This document shows positions 32,513 through 42,705 of a DNA stretch of 64,000 nucleotides, in pieces. The stretch comes from RGIG3002 sp964449325. Its GTDB lineage: Bacteria > Bacillota > Clostridia > Lachnospirales > Lachnospiraceae. Location of the stretch: assembly GCA_964449325.1 (NCBI GenBank), contig CAYUYJ010000003.1, positions 180,829-244,828 of the forward strand, read 5' to 3'. The stretch's first letter is position 1; the number at the start of each line of letters is the position of its first letter. Position numbers and translations under genes: made by a program. Below the pieces are notes generated by a model. The model searched no databases, had not been told where the DNA came from, and was given only the letters and a program-made list of their open reading frames with translations.

Positions 32513-35500
32513 ATGTTATCAAAATTCAGCGTAAAGAAACCATATACCGTATTGGTTGCAGTGGTGATGATTATCGTCTTGGGAGTTGTGTCATTTACAA
32601 AAATGACAACGGACTTATTGCCGAACATTAATCTTCCCTATGTTATTGTTATGACAACCTATGTAGGCGCCAGTCCTGAAACGGTAGAAACGGTAGTGAC
32701 AAAGCCGGTGGAATCTTCTATGGCAACCGTAAGTAATATTACGGGTATCAGTTCAATTTCCAGTGAAAATTATTCTATGGTCATTTTGGAATTTGCACAG
32801 GACGCGGATATGAATTCCGTCTCGCTTGAAATCCGGGAAAATTTAGATCAGATTAAAAGCTATTGGGACGATTCGGTAGGAAATCCCATTATTATGAAAT
32901 TGAATCCGGATATGCTTCCGGTTATGGTTGCGGCAATCGGACAAGAAAATTCCGATGCTGCAAAAATCAGTGAATATGTTTCCGAATCCATTTTGTCGGA
33001 TTTGGAGAGTATTGAGGGTGTGGCTTCGGTAAGTGCAACCGGTCTTCTTGAGGAAAGTGTCAATGTGGTAATACGACAGGAAAAAATTGATGAAATCAAT
33101 AAGCAGGTATTTGGTTACATAGATGACCAGATGGCGGAAAAGGAACAGGAAATCGCTGACGGAAAGAAGGAAATAGAAGACGGACGTGCAGAGCTTGCCG
33201 ATGCACAAAAGGAATTGAATAATTCCAGACAGGAGATTGCAGACGGTAAAGCGGAGTTGGAGGAAGGAAAACAAAAGCTTGCAGACGGACAGGCAGAGTT
33301 AAACAAACAAAAAGAAGAGACAACAAACAAGCTTGCCGCGACAGAAACCCAGCTACTTACGGCTAAGGCAGATTTGGAAGCGGCTAAGACTTCCATGACT
33401 ACGCAGATTAAGACGATTGAAGAGTTACAGAAAAAGCTGAATGAGGTAAACGATGGTCTGGCGCAGCTAAATCAGGCAGCAGATGGTCTTACACAGATTA
33501 ATGCGGGAATAAACCAGATAAACGGTACATTAAATACAATAAGTGGATATTTGCCAAATATTGAAGCTGTATTAGCTTTAAATCCGAGCGCTACTGTGGC
33601 AGATATAGGGCTGACCGCGGAACAGCAGGCAGCACTTTCCGCATTGATTGGTATGTCTGTAGATGATACAACTCCATTGGGGACAATTCAAGCAACGTTG
33701 ACGGGAGCACAGACAACCCTACAGACGAAACTCACGGATTTGCAGACAAAGAAAACCCAGCTTCTTGCAGCTGTGGGCGGAAGTGAAGCGGAACTGCAAA
33801 ATTTAAGAAATCAGGCACAAGCAGGAAAAGAGCAGATTGAAAACAGTTTGGACCATGCCACGATGGGAATGGGTGCAGATGCGTATTTGAATACTCTTAG
33901 AAGTTCTCTGGATGAAATGAATGAAAATCTTGAGAAGGTAGACAATGGTCTGACCGAGCTTTATAAGGGAAATCTGACAGCGGCAACGGAATTGGCCAAT
34001 GCCCAGACACAGATTGATTTAGGGGAAATGCAGATGGATTCTGCCGAAGCACAGATTGAGGCGGGAGAAGCCCAGATTAAGTCGGGACAGGAGCAGATTA
34101 ACAGTGGCTACGAGCAGTTGGATGAGGCAATGGAGCAGATAAAGGACGGAGAAGAACAGCTTGCCGAAGCCAAAGAGGATGCATACAAAAATGCGGATAT
34201 GACAGATATTTTGACAGTGGATACCGTGAAATCCTTACTGACAGCGCAGAATTTTTCCATGCCGGCAGGTTATGTGACAGAGGACGGTATAGAATATCTT
34301 GTGCGTGTGGGCGATAAGCCGGAAACCATAGAAGAATTGGCGGCCATGCCGATTTTAAATCCGAATATGGATGGCGTGGATGTTATCACACTTGGGGACG
34401 TTGCAGATATTTTCATGACGGACAACTCTGCGGATATTTATACGAATGTCAATGGAAATCCGGGTATCATGATTACCGTGCAAAAGCAGACCGGCTATTC
34501 AACAGGAGATGTTTCCGACAGATTAAATGATAAATTTAGCGAGCTGATGGAAGAGGACGAAAGTCTTACTATCGTACCCTTGTCCGACCAGGGAATTTAT
34601 ATCGATATGGTTATGAATTCTATTTTCAGCAGTTTAATTTTCGGTGCGGTGCTTGCTATTTTAATTCTGCTATTGTTTCTGCGGGATTTACGCCCCACGT
34701 TTATCGTTGCATGCTCCATTCCGATTAGCTTGATTACGGCGCTTGTATGTATGTATTTCAGTGGTATTACGTTAAATATCATTTCTCTTTCCGGTCTTGC
34801 GCTGGGCGTCGGTATGCTGGTGGATAACTCGATTGTCGTTATCGAAAATATTTATCGGATGCGTAAGGAAGGCATGCGTCGTAGAGAAGCGGCAATGGAG
34901 GGGGCAAAAGAGGTTGCGGGTGCTATTATGGCATCTACTCTTACTACAGTGTGTGTATTTGCACCGATTATATTTACGGAAGGTATTACAAGGCAGTTGT
35001 TTGTAGATATGGGACTGACAATCGGATATTCACTGGTCTCCAGTCTGGTGATTGCCCTTACCGTAGTTCCGGCAATGGCATCCAAAATGTTAAAGGATAC
35101 AAAAGAGCAGAAGGAAGGCAGAATTTTTACGGCATTGCTGCAAGCATATGAAAAGGTACTTCGCGTGTCATTACGGTTTAAGCCGGTAGTTCTTCTTGTG
35201 GTTGTAGCGCTGCTTGCTGTCAGTGCCATAGCAGCTGTGTCCAGAGGAACAGCGTTTATGCCGGAAATGGAAAGTACGCAGATTACCGTTAGTGTAACAA
35301 TGCCGAACGGAACACCTCTTTCCGAAACGGCTGCGGTTACAGACAAAGTAGTAGAACGAATCAGTACCTTAGAGGATGTAGAGGATATTGGTGCCATGGC
35401 AAGCGCCTCCACCATGGCGATGTTGACCGGTGGCGGAAACTCTGCTACTAATGCAACCCAATTATATATTACATTGCGGGAAGATAAGAAATTGAGCGGT

Positions 35501-36724
35501 GAGGAAATTGCTGCAGAAATTATGAGCCTGACCGCAGATATCGAGGATGCGGAAATCGTAGTAAATACTTCCTCTATGGATATGAGTGCATTGGGGGGAA
35601 GCGGTATTTCCATTCAGGTGCGCGGACAAAACATGGACACTTTGCAGGAGCTTGCACAGGAAATTGCGGCAATAGTAGAGAGCACGGAAGGTACAACGGA
35701 GGTTTCTGATGGTCTGGAGGACAGTAGCGAAGAACTGCGTATTTTAATCAGCCGTGACAAGGCAATAGAACATGGACTGACTGTAGCTCAGGTATTTCAA
35801 CAGCTTGCGGCAAAGCTTGCGGATTCTGCAAGCAGCACAACCTTGGAAACCGGAGCGGATGAATATGATGTATATGTTTCCAATGCTCAGGATACGGAAC
35901 TGACGAGAGAAACCATCAAAGAACTGGTCATCGATGTTACCGGTCAGGATGGTAAAAAAGAAGAAGTTCCGCTTAAGGATATCGCCACCTTTGAAACAAA
36001 GCAGTCGCCCAATTCCATTAACCGTGGCGAACAGAACCGGTATATTGCCGTTTCAGCGGCTATTGCAGACGGCTATAACGTTGGTTTTGTATCCCGGGAT
36101 TTACAGAAAAAACTGGATGCTTATGAAATGCCGGACGGTTATACCCTTGTGATGAGTGGTGAAAATGAAACGATTAATGAAGCAATGGAACAGGTTATGC
36201 TAATGCTACTCTTGGCGATTGTATTCATGTATCTGATTATGGTTGCACAATTCCAGTCATTGTTATCACCGTTTATCATCATGTTTACGATACCGCTTGC
36301 TTTTACGGGAGGATTTTTCGGACTTTACTTTAGTGGCAGTGAAGTAAGTGTTATTGCTTTAATCGGTTTTGTTATGTTGTCGGGTATCATTGTAAATAAC
36401 GGTATCGTATTGGTGGATTATACAAACCAGCTGCGTGTTGCCGGAATGGAAAAGAAGGAAGCACTCGTAAAAGCAGGAGTGACGAGGCTTCGTCCCGTAC
36501 TTATGACAGCTCTCACAACGATACTTGCATTGATCCCAATGGTATTCAGCACCGATATGGGTAGTGAAATGTCAAAGCCTATGGCAATTGTCACAATCGG
36601 CGGTCTGGTATATGGTACATTGCTTACTTTGATTGTGGTGCCTTGTATTTATGATATATTCCAAAGGGGAAAGAAAAAGAAAGAGGGGAAAACCGAAGAA
36701 GTATGGGAGACATTGGAAGGATAA
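32513..36724 (+). CDS. RND-family efflux permease with large coiled-coil insertion
   Basis: 1403 residues against roughly 1030 for AcrB-type pumps. The N-terminal helix (KKPYTVLVAVVMIIVLGVVS), a second set of helices around SLIFGAVLAILILLLFLRDL and the C-terminal block of helices fit the RND permease layout. The extra length is an insertion at about residues 204-562, dominated by heptad-like repeats such as EIADGKKEIEDGRAEL and AQIEAGEAQIKSG, in the first extracytoplasmic loop. No adaptor or outer-membrane channel gene is nearby, as expected for a Gram-positive. Substrates are unknown. A downstream tetR overlaps its end by 22 bases. Confidence 0.88.
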   Translation: MLSKFSVKKPYTVLVAVVMIIVLGVVSFTKMTTDLLPNINLPYVIVMTTYVGASPETVETVVTKPVESSMATVSNITGISSISSENYSMVILEFAQDADMNSVSLEIRENLDQIKSYWDDSVGNPIIMKLNPDMLPVMVAAIGQENSDAAKISEYVSESILSDLESIEGVASVSATGLLEESVNVVIRQEKIDEINKQVFGYIDDQMAEKEQEIADGKKEIEDGRAELADAQKELNNSRQEIADGKAELEEGKQKLADGQAELNKQKEETTNKLAATETQLLTAKADLEAAKTSMTTQIKTIEELQKKLNEVNDGLAQLNQAADGLTQINAGINQINGTLNTISGYLPNIEAVLALNPSATVADIGLTAEQQAALSALIGMSVDDTTPLGTIQATLTGAQTTLQTKLTDLQTKKTQLLAAVGGSEAELQNLRNQAQAGKEQIENSLDHATMGMGADAYLNTLRSSLDEMNENLEKVDNGLTELYKGNLTAATELANAQTQIDLGEMQMDSAEAQIEAGEAQIKSGQEQINSGYEQLDEAMEQIKDGEEQLAEAKEDAYKNADMTDILTVDTVKSLLTAQNFSMPAGYVTEDGIEYLVRVGDKPETIEELAAMPILNPNMDGVDVITLGDVADIFMTDNSADIYTNVNGNPGIMITVQKQTGYSTGDVSDRLNDKFSELMEEDESLTIVPLSDQGIYIDMVMNSIFSSLIFGAVLAILILLLFLRDLRPTFIVACSIPISLITALVCMYFSGITLNIISLSGLALGVGMLVDNSIVVIENIYRMRKEGMRRREAAMEGAKEVAGAIMASTLTTVCVFAPIIFTEGITRQLFVDMGLTIGYSLVSSLVIALTVVPAMASKMLKDTKEQKEGRIFTALLQAYEKVLRVSLRFKPVVLLVVVALLAVSAIAAVSRGTAFMPEMESTQITVSVTMPNGTPLSETAAVTDKVVERISTLEDVEDIGAMASASTMAMLTGGGNSATNATQLYITLREDKKLSGEEIAAEIMSLTADIEDAEIVVNTSSMDMSALGGSGISIQVRGQNMDTLQELAQEIAAIVESTEGTTEVSDGLEDSSEELRILISRDKAIEHGLTVAQVFQQLAAKLADSASSTTLETGADEYDVYVSNAQDTELTRETIKELVIDVTGQDGKKEEVPLKDIATFETKQSPNSINRGEQNRYIAVSAAIADGYNVGFVSRDLQKKLDAYEMPDGYTLVMSGENETINEAMEQVMLMLLLAIVFMYLIMVAQFQSLLSPFIIMFTIPLAFTGGFFGLYFSGSEVSVIALIGFVMLSGIIVNNGIVLVDYTNQLRVAGMEKKEALVKAGVTRLRPVLMTALTTILALIPMVFSTDMGSEMSKPMAIVTIGGLVYGTLLTLIVVPCIYDIFQRGKKKKEGKTEEVWETLEG

Positions 36725-37329
36725 CGGAAGAGAAACTGCCGGAAAAGGTAGAGGCTATGTATAAAGCGGTAACGGCGCTGTTAGAAGAGGGCGCTGATAT
36801 CAACCGGTTAAAGGTTTCGGATATTACCGAACGTGCCGGAATCGGAAAAGGGACTGCCTATGAGTATTTCCAGAATAAGGAAGAGCTCATAAGCAGCGCC
36901 ATGCTTTATCAGATGAATGTAATTTATAGTGGCGTTGCTAAAACGATACAGGAACAAACAAGCTTTGAGAACTGCATTTATTTCCTGCTTTCTTCTATAG
37001 AGGAAAAAATCAGTCAAAGAGAATGTTTTTTAAAATTTGTTCATATTATAACCGATAACGGGATTATCAGTGAGAGACTCCGGGATGCCATAAGGGAGCA
37101 TGAAAAGAAAACCTATCAATCAGAAGACTATGTTAAATATATGATTCGTCTTGGTAAGAAGACGGGAGAAATCAAGAGTAATTTGCCGGAAGAATATATG
37201 TATTTCGCCATTGCTTCTAAAATCGTAGGTTATGCGATTTATATGACACAGGAACATAAGAAATGCAGTAATCGGGAAATGCAGAAAATGATTTGTGAAG
37301 GGTTGCTTAGAGAGCTTTCCGGTCAGTAG
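36703..37329 (+). CDS. TetR/AcrR family regulator
   Basis: 208 residues. The N-terminal helix-turn-helix is visible in VSDITERAGIGKGTAYEYFQ, followed by the NKEEL start of helix 4, and the rest is a variable ligand-binding domain. It overlaps the pump gene by 22 bases and should be translated with it. It probably represses the operon through the palindrome at 32437-32454, which would give ligand-responsive autoregulation. Confidence 0.88.
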   Translation: MGDIGRITEEKLPEKVEAMYKAVTALLEEGADINRLKVSDITERAGIGKGTAYEYFQNKEELISSAMLYQMNVIYSGVAKTIQEQTSFENCIYFLLSSIEEKISQRECFLKFVHIITDNGIISERLRDAIREHEKKTYQSEDYVKYMIRLGKKTGEIKSNLPEEYMYFAIASKIVGYAIYMTQEHKKCSNREMQKMICEGLLRELSGQ

Positions 37330-37343
37330 AGAATGGACAATGA

Positions 37344-37381
37344 AAAACGGAACATGCCATAGAAATGGTTTGTTCCGTTTT
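37344..37381. terminator. Bidirectional terminator
   Basis: AAAACGGAACA (37344-37354) pairs with TGTTCCGTTTT (37371-37381), with an inner GCCAT/ATGGT. It lies between the tetR gene and the convergent gene on the - strand. Confidence 0.85.
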
Positions 37382-37419
37382 CTTTAGTCTTATTGAAAAC
37401 TTATATATATATTCTATAA

Positions 37420-37956
37420 TTAATTTAGTGTAAATGTAGAATTGTTGTTCTCGTTTTCCTGTATCGGCGCAGTCGTCTGAGTCTGAGTTGCATCCTGAGT
37501 CGGAGCTGTATTCTGAGCCGGATTTACGTTCTGAACCGGTGCGGTCTGTGAATAAGTTACATTTCTGACAAGACCAAAAGCTTTTTCTGCAAAGGTTTTT
37601 GCAATAGGGATATTTGCATCCTGCTCTTTTGCCACTTTGGCAATTCCGGCAATAGCAAAAACAAGAATAGCCAAAGAAATTAAGGATTCCACAACATCAA
37701 ATAAACCGGAAAAAATACTGCCGACAAAGGGAATTCTGTAAATCGGGCTGACAATTCCGAAAATGATGCTGATTAAACTGGAAATAATGCAGAGAAACAA
37801 TGCCTGCATAACCTGCATGGAAAGCCATTGATCCTTATGTACTATAATAACAAATCCAAGTAAAAGTGCTACAAGTGTTGTGTAGTCCAGCATAGCAAGT
37901 ACAAAAGCAAGTACCGCATAGAAGCTGAGACAAATGCCAAAATTATCTTTTCTCAT
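37420..37956 (-). CDS. Small membrane protein with Pro/Gln/Thr-rich tail
   Basis: 178 residues, not recognised with certainty. Three or four hydrophobic segments fill residues about 10-115 and recall DUF4870-type membrane proteins. The last 45 residues are a low-complexity tail with repeated PVQN, PAQN, PTQD, PIQE units. No catalytic motif is visible. AGAGGGTAAAT precedes the ATG. Confidence 0.65.
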   Translation of the reverse strand: MRKDNFGICLSFYAVLAFVLAMLDYTTLVALLLGFVIIVHKDQWLSMQVMQALFLCIISSLISIIFGIVSPIYRIPFVGSIFSGLFDVVESLISLAILVFAIAGIAKVAKEQDANIPIAKTFAEKAFGLVRNVTYSQTAPVQNVNPAQNTAPTQDATQTQTTAPIQENENNNSTFTLN

Positions 37957-38159
37957 ATTTACCCTCTATTTTCATAAGACCGAATTTATTATAGCATTGG
38001 AAAGAAATGAAAACAACATAAACCTAAGAACCGCATGAGGAAGGCTGTTGAGCAGAAGAAAGAATAATTGTAATTGTCATTATTATGGTAGTGAAATATA
38101 ATAGAATGCAGTAGGAGGCTTTCGGACAAGGTATTTGCCAAACCCTGAGGAGGATGGAA

Positions 38160-41100
38160 ATGTATACGCGTAAAAATTTAATGGAAGAAAGCGGCTCCAC
38201 TGCCTATAAACTGGGAACGGATTTGTTCGCCTTGCAGCTTGTGTCCGGATTGAACATTGCAGAGGATGAGCAGACGGAGTTGGTAGAGGTAAGCGGAACC
38301 GTAGGGGGTACAACAGTCTGTCAGGCAGAGCTTACCGTGGATGAGGAATATGGGGAAATTTCCGATTATCGTTGCAGTTGTCAGGAGTATGCCGAAAAGG
38401 GGAAGCTTTGCAGACATTGTGTGGCATTGGGACTTGCTTATATCAAGGAGGTGGAACGGCAGCAGGAAAGAATTCCCGATTCTATGATAGAACCGCGGAC
38501 ACTGGTTAGTGAAAATATGGATTCGGGATTTTCCAAACTGCTTCGTTTATACGATAAAAAAGAACGGCTGTCGGTGATGCAGCAGTCTCGAAAGGGGAAG
38601 ATTGAAATTGTTCCCCAAATGACGATCGGGCTTGGTGCGCCGGAAGTCGAATTCAGAATCGGAAACGAGCGGAAGTATATTATAAAAAGTATCAGTGGCT
38701 TTGTACGTGCCGTAGAAAATATGGAAAAGGTTTCTTATGGACAGAAGTTGAGCTTTTTTCATACGATGGACTGTTTTACGGAGAGTTCTGCGGATATGGT
38801 ACGGTTTTTGCAGGCAGAAATAAACAGGAAAACTTATTTATCGGGAAGCTTTCGTTCCGCGGGGGAGACGGGAAGATGTCTGCATTTGAATCGTTCTAAC
38901 TTAGATGGTTTTATGGCGGCAGCCGGAGAAGAAATTGAAGTAACGACACATGGAGAAAAAGCATATGCATGGAAAATACTGGATGACTTTCCAAAATGGA
39001 GTGTGACGCTTACCGGAACCCTGAGCGGTGCCGTACTGGAAGGCAGTTTTCCCGCAGTCATGCAGGGTATGGATAATGTTTATTTCTGGGGTGACAGGAA
39101 GATTTACAGAGTGCCGCTTAAGGATGTGGAAGATATCTTGCCGTTTATTCAGTTTTTAGGGAAAGAAGAAACGAAGCGGATTGAGATTATGAAATCCGAA
39201 TTGACTGTATTTTGCAGGGAACTTCTGCCGGTGTTGGAGAAGCATTGCAATGTGGAAAGAATAGATTTTGAGGAAGAAACCTATCTGCCGCCTCATGCTG
39301 AATATAAGATTTATTTGGATGCACCGGAAACGGATACGGTAACCGCAAAGGTTTATGCTGTGTATGGGGAATCCAGATACAACATTTATGCCGAGGTGAG
39401 CGGAAGAAGCAACCGGGATGAACTGGGGGAAATGCGGACGGCGCAGGCGGTATTGGATTTTTTCGACGGGTTGGATACCAAACAGCATATGTTGCTGCTG
39501 CATGCGGACGAGGACAGGTTGTATCATTTTCTGACCGATGAAATCGGAAGACTTCAGAATCTGGGAGAGGTGTATGTATCGGAGAATCTGAAGGTAATGG
39601 ATGTGAAACCGGCGCCGAAGGTAACGGTGGGAATTTCTCTTTCCGGTGATTTGCTGGAATTTAGTCTGGACAGTGAAGAAATGCCGCTGAAGCAGTTAGC
39701 GGAGATTCTGGCGCGTTACGACAGACGTAAACGCTATTATCGACTAAAGGACGGTACCTTTATCGATATGAGTCAGGGAGATATGGACACTATATCCAAT
39801 ATTCAAAAAAGTCTGCAGCTGACAGAAAAGGAACTGGCAGAAGGAAAAGTTCTGGTGCCTAAATTCCGGGCGCTTTATCTGGATAATGAGTTGCGGGAAA
39901 ATGCCGGACTGAGTGCGGTAAAGGATAAGAATTTCAAGGCTCTGATACGGAATATGAAAACCGTGGAGGACAATGATTTTGAAGTGCCCGTGAGCTTAAA
40001 GGGGGTACTTCGGGAGTACCAAAAAAACGGTTTTTTGTGGCTGAAAACTTTAAAGAATAACGGTTTTGGTGGCATTCTGGCAGATGATATGGGACTGGGA
40101 AAAACACTACAGGTGCTTGCATTCCTTTTGTCGGAGAAGCAGGAGGGAGAGGGAAAAACGGCGTTGATTGTCTGCCCCGCTTCTTTACTGTATAACTGGA
40201 AAAGTGAAATAGAGCGTTTTGCCCCGGAACTGACAGTGACCATGATTTGCGGCAGCAATCAGGAGAGACGGGAACAGATTGAAAAAATCGGTGGTGAGGA
40301 TATTGTGATTACCTCTTACGATTTGCTCAGAAGGGATGTAGAATGGTATCAGGGCATTCGATTTGGCTATCAGATTCTGGATGAGGCGCAATATATTAAA
40401 AATCATACGACACAGGCGGCGAAATCCGCAAAGGAAATTAAGGCAGGCTTTAAGCTTGCACTGACCGGAACACCTATTGAAAACCGGCTGAGTGAACTTT
40501 GGAGCATTTTTGATTATCTGATGCCCGGTTTTTTGTACAGTTACAACCGGTTCCGGACGGAATTTGAAATTCCTATTGTACAGGCAAAGTCAGAGCCTGA
40601 GGTAGAGCGGTTAAAACGAATGATTCGCCCGTTCATTTTACGAAGATTGAAAAAGGATGTACTGAAGGATTTGCCGGATAAACTGGAAGAAAATATTGTA
40701 GTGAAGTTTTCCGGGGAGCAGGAGGAATTGTATAAGGCTCATGTGGGAAGGCTGAAGGCACTTTTGGACGGACAGACGAAGGAGGAATTTGCCAAAGGCA
40801 AGGTACAGATTTTTTCGGAGCTTACGAGATTGCGGCAGATTTGTTGTGAACCGTCCCTTGTGTATGAAAATTATACGGGAGAATCAGCGAAGCTGCAAAT
40901 ATGTATGGAAATGTTGAAAAATGCTGTGGAGGGAGGTCATAAGGTACTTGTATTTTCCCAGTTTACAACTATGCTTTCTCACTTACAGAGGCAGATGAGG
41001 AAAGAAAATATTCCGTATTTTTCTCTGATTGGATCCACAGTAAAGGAGAATCGCGCCAAAATGGTAGAAAAATTTAATGCCGGAGAGGTGCCAGTCTTTT

Positions 41101-41393
41101 TTATTTCATTGAAGGCAGGGGGAACGGGCTTAAATCTGACGGCGGCGGACATTGTGATTCACTATGATCCGTGGTGGAATGTGGCAGTACAGAATCAGGC
41201 AACAGATCGTGCACACCGTATCGGACAGAAGCAGGTTGTAACAGTGTATAAACTGATTGTAAAGGATACCATAGAAGAAAAAATTGTGAAGCTGCAGGAG
41301 CGGAAAATGAAGCTGGCAGAGCAGCTTTTAGAAGGAGAAGGCTTTGGTATGGCAGGGATGAGCAAGGAGGAACTGCTGGAGCTTTTGGAATAA
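38160..41393 (+). CDS. SNF2-family helicase with N-terminal SWIM zinc finger
   Basis: 1077 residues. The N-terminal SWIM motif is CSCQEYAEKGKLCRHCVAL, suggesting DNA or protein binding. A long middle region precedes the SNF2 ATPase: Walker A DDMGLGKTLQVL, the DEAQ box, LTGTPIENRL, and the C-terminal helicase half with QATDRAHRIGQ. It should translocate on double-stranded DNA and remodel protein-DNA complexes. The start at 38160 is preferred over the ATG at 38154, which touches the GAGGAGG binding site. Its neighbours give no clear functional context, though such proteins often sit in accessory regions. Confidence 0.9.
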   Translation: MYTRKNLMEESGSTAYKLGTDLFALQLVSGLNIAEDEQTELVEVSGTVGGTTVCQAELTVDEEYGEISDYRCSCQEYAEKGKLCRHCVALGLAYIKEVERQQERIPDSMIEPRTLVSENMDSGFSKLLRLYDKKERLSVMQQSRKGKIEIVPQMTIGLGAPEVEFRIGNERKYIIKSISGFVRAVENMEKVSYGQKLSFFHTMDCFTESSADMVRFLQAEINRKTYLSGSFRSAGETGRCLHLNRSNLDGFMAAAGEEIEVTTHGEKAYAWKILDDFPKWSVTLTGTLSGAVLEGSFPAVMQGMDNVYFWGDRKIYRVPLKDVEDILPFIQFLGKEETKRIEIMKSELTVFCRELLPVLEKHCNVERIDFEEETYLPPHAEYKIYLDAPETDTVTAKVYAVYGESRYNIYAEVSGRSNRDELGEMRTAQAVLDFFDGLDTKQHMLLLHADEDRLYHFLTDEIGRLQNLGEVYVSENLKVMDVKPAPKVTVGISLSGDLLEFSLDSEEMPLKQLAEILARYDRRKRYYRLKDGTFIDMSQGDMDTISNIQKSLQLTEKELAEGKVLVPKFRALYLDNELRENAGLSAVKDKNFKALIRNMKTVEDNDFEVPVSLKGVLREYQKNGFLWLKTLKNNGFGGILADDMGLGKTLQVLAFLLSEKQEGEGKTALIVCPASLLYNWKSEIERFAPELTVTMICGSNQERREQIEKIGGEDIVITSYDLLRRDVEWYQGIRFGYQILDEAQYIKNHTTQAAKSAKEIKAGFKLALTGTPIENRLSELWSIFDYLMPGFLYSYNRFRTEFEIPIVQAKSEPEVERLKRMIRPFILRRLKKDVLKDLPDKLEENIVVKFSGEQEELYKAHVGRLKALLDGQTKEEFAKGKVQIFSELTRLRQICCEPSLVYENYTGESAKLQICMEMLKNAVEGGHKVLVFSQFTTMLSHLQRQMRKENIPYFSLIGSTVKENRAKMVEKFNAGEVPVFFISLKAGGTGLNLTAADIVIHYDPWWNVAVQNQATDRAHRIGQKQVVTVYKLIVKDTIEEKIVKLQERKMKLAEQLLEGEGFGMAGMSKEELLELLE

Positions 41394-41444
41394 GAATTGA
41401 AAAAATTTTACGCCATGGAAAAGGTGGCAGAAGGGAAGGAAAAT

Positions 41445-42605
41445 ATGAACAATTTCAGATTTCATGCGTACACGGATATCCGTTTTGGAGAGGGCTGTAT
41501 CAAGGATTTGGCAACAGCAATGGAGCCCTTCGGAAAGAAAGTGCTTCTGACCTACGGAGGCGGCAGTATTAAGCGTTCCGGTCTGTATGACAAGGTGAAG
41601 GAGCTTTTAAAGGATTTTGAGGTTACGGAGCTTTCCGGTATTGAACCGAATCCAAAGATTGAGTCGGTCAGAGAAGGTGTCAGACTATGTAAAGAAAATG
41701 GGATTCAGGTTGTGCTGGCAGTAGGCGGAGGTAGTACCATTGATGCTTCCAAAGTAATTGCTGCGGGAGCATATTATGAAGGGGATGCATGGGATTTGGT
41801 AGCAAACCCCGGAAAAATCGGAAAGGTACTTCCCATTGTAACCGTACTGACAATTTGTGCAACCGGTTCGGAAATGAACAAAAATGCAGTTATCAGTAAT
41901 ATGGCAACCAATGAAAAGCTGGGAACTTCTTCCCATGATATGATTCCGCAGGTGTCTTTCTGTGACCCTACCTATCTGTATACTCTTCCGGCAAAGCAGA
42001 CTGCCGCGGGAACCGCAGATATTATGTCTCATGTATTTGAGCAGTATTTCCAGAAAGATACGGGAGCTTTCTTGACGGATGGCATTTCGGAAAGTCTGTT
42101 AAAAACCTGTATTAAATATTGTCCCATTGCCTTAAAGGAGCCGGAAAATTATGAGGCGCGAGCCAATTTAAGCTGGGCGAGCACCCTTGCCTTAAACGGA
42201 CTTCCCTGTGCAGGAAAGGGCGGTGCGTGGACTTGTCATCCGATTGAGCATGAATTGAGTGCGTATTATGATATTACTCACGGCGTGGGGCTTGCGATTG
42301 TGACACCACGGTGGATGAGATACATTTTAAATGCGGAAACTGTGGATAAATTCTGTCAGTATGCAGAAAATGTGTGGAAAATTGAGAAGAGTGCGGACAA
42401 GTTTGCTATGGCGAAGGAAGCCATTGACCGGACGGAACAGTTTTTCAAGGATTGTGGTATCCCGATGACCTTGACGGAGATTGGAATTGATGAAACCTAT
42501 TTTGATAAGATGGCGGAAAAGGCAGTTCGCTTCGGAGGGCTTCAGTATGCGTATGTATCGCTTAATGAAGAGGATGTGAAGAAGATTTTGCGGATGAGTT
42601 TGTAA
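41445..42605 (+). CDS. Iron-containing alcohol dehydrogenase
   Basis: 386 residues. The NAD(P)-binding GGGSTIDASKVIAAGA and the metal-site motifs GTADIMSHVFEQY and HPIEHELSAYYDITHGVGLA are typical of butanol-dehydrogenase-like members (YugJ/BdhA type). It probably reduces short aldehydes during fermentation. The start at 41445 follows GGGAAGGAA; an extension to 41397 has no binding site. Confidence 0.92.
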   Translation: MNNFRFHAYTDIRFGEGCIKDLATAMEPFGKKVLLTYGGGSIKRSGLYDKVKELLKDFEVTELSGIEPNPKIESVREGVRLCKENGIQVVLAVGGGSTIDASKVIAAGAYYEGDAWDLVANPGKIGKVLPIVTVLTICATGSEMNKNAVISNMATNEKLGTSSHDMIPQVSFCDPTYLYTLPAKQTAAGTADIMSHVFEQYFQKDTGAFLTDGISESLLKTCIKYCPIALKEPENYEARANLSWASTLALNGLPCAGKGGAWTCHPIEHELSAYYDITHGVGLAIVTPRWMRYILNAETVDKFCQYAENVWKIEKSADKFAMAKEAIDRTEQFFKDCGIPMTLTEIGIDETYFDKMAEKAVRFGGLQYAYVSLNEEDVKKILRMSL

Positions 42606-42705
42606 GAAGGTGGCTGCAACTTGTCCTTTGAAAAAGCATTTTATCCGAAGATTATAGATTTTAAAAATAATGTTGGGTATAATGGCATCACGAGGAGGAT
42701 AAGTA

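Noticed and set aside
33124..34200. DNA repeat array or CRISPR-like array inside the RND gene
   Set aside because: The similarity is at protein level (coiled-coil repeats); DNA repeats are imperfect and there are no equal spacers.
34852..35613. 253-codon open frame antisense to the RND pump
   Set aside because: Low-complexity Ser/Thr/Ile composition and complete overlap with a strongly supported gene; no binding site.
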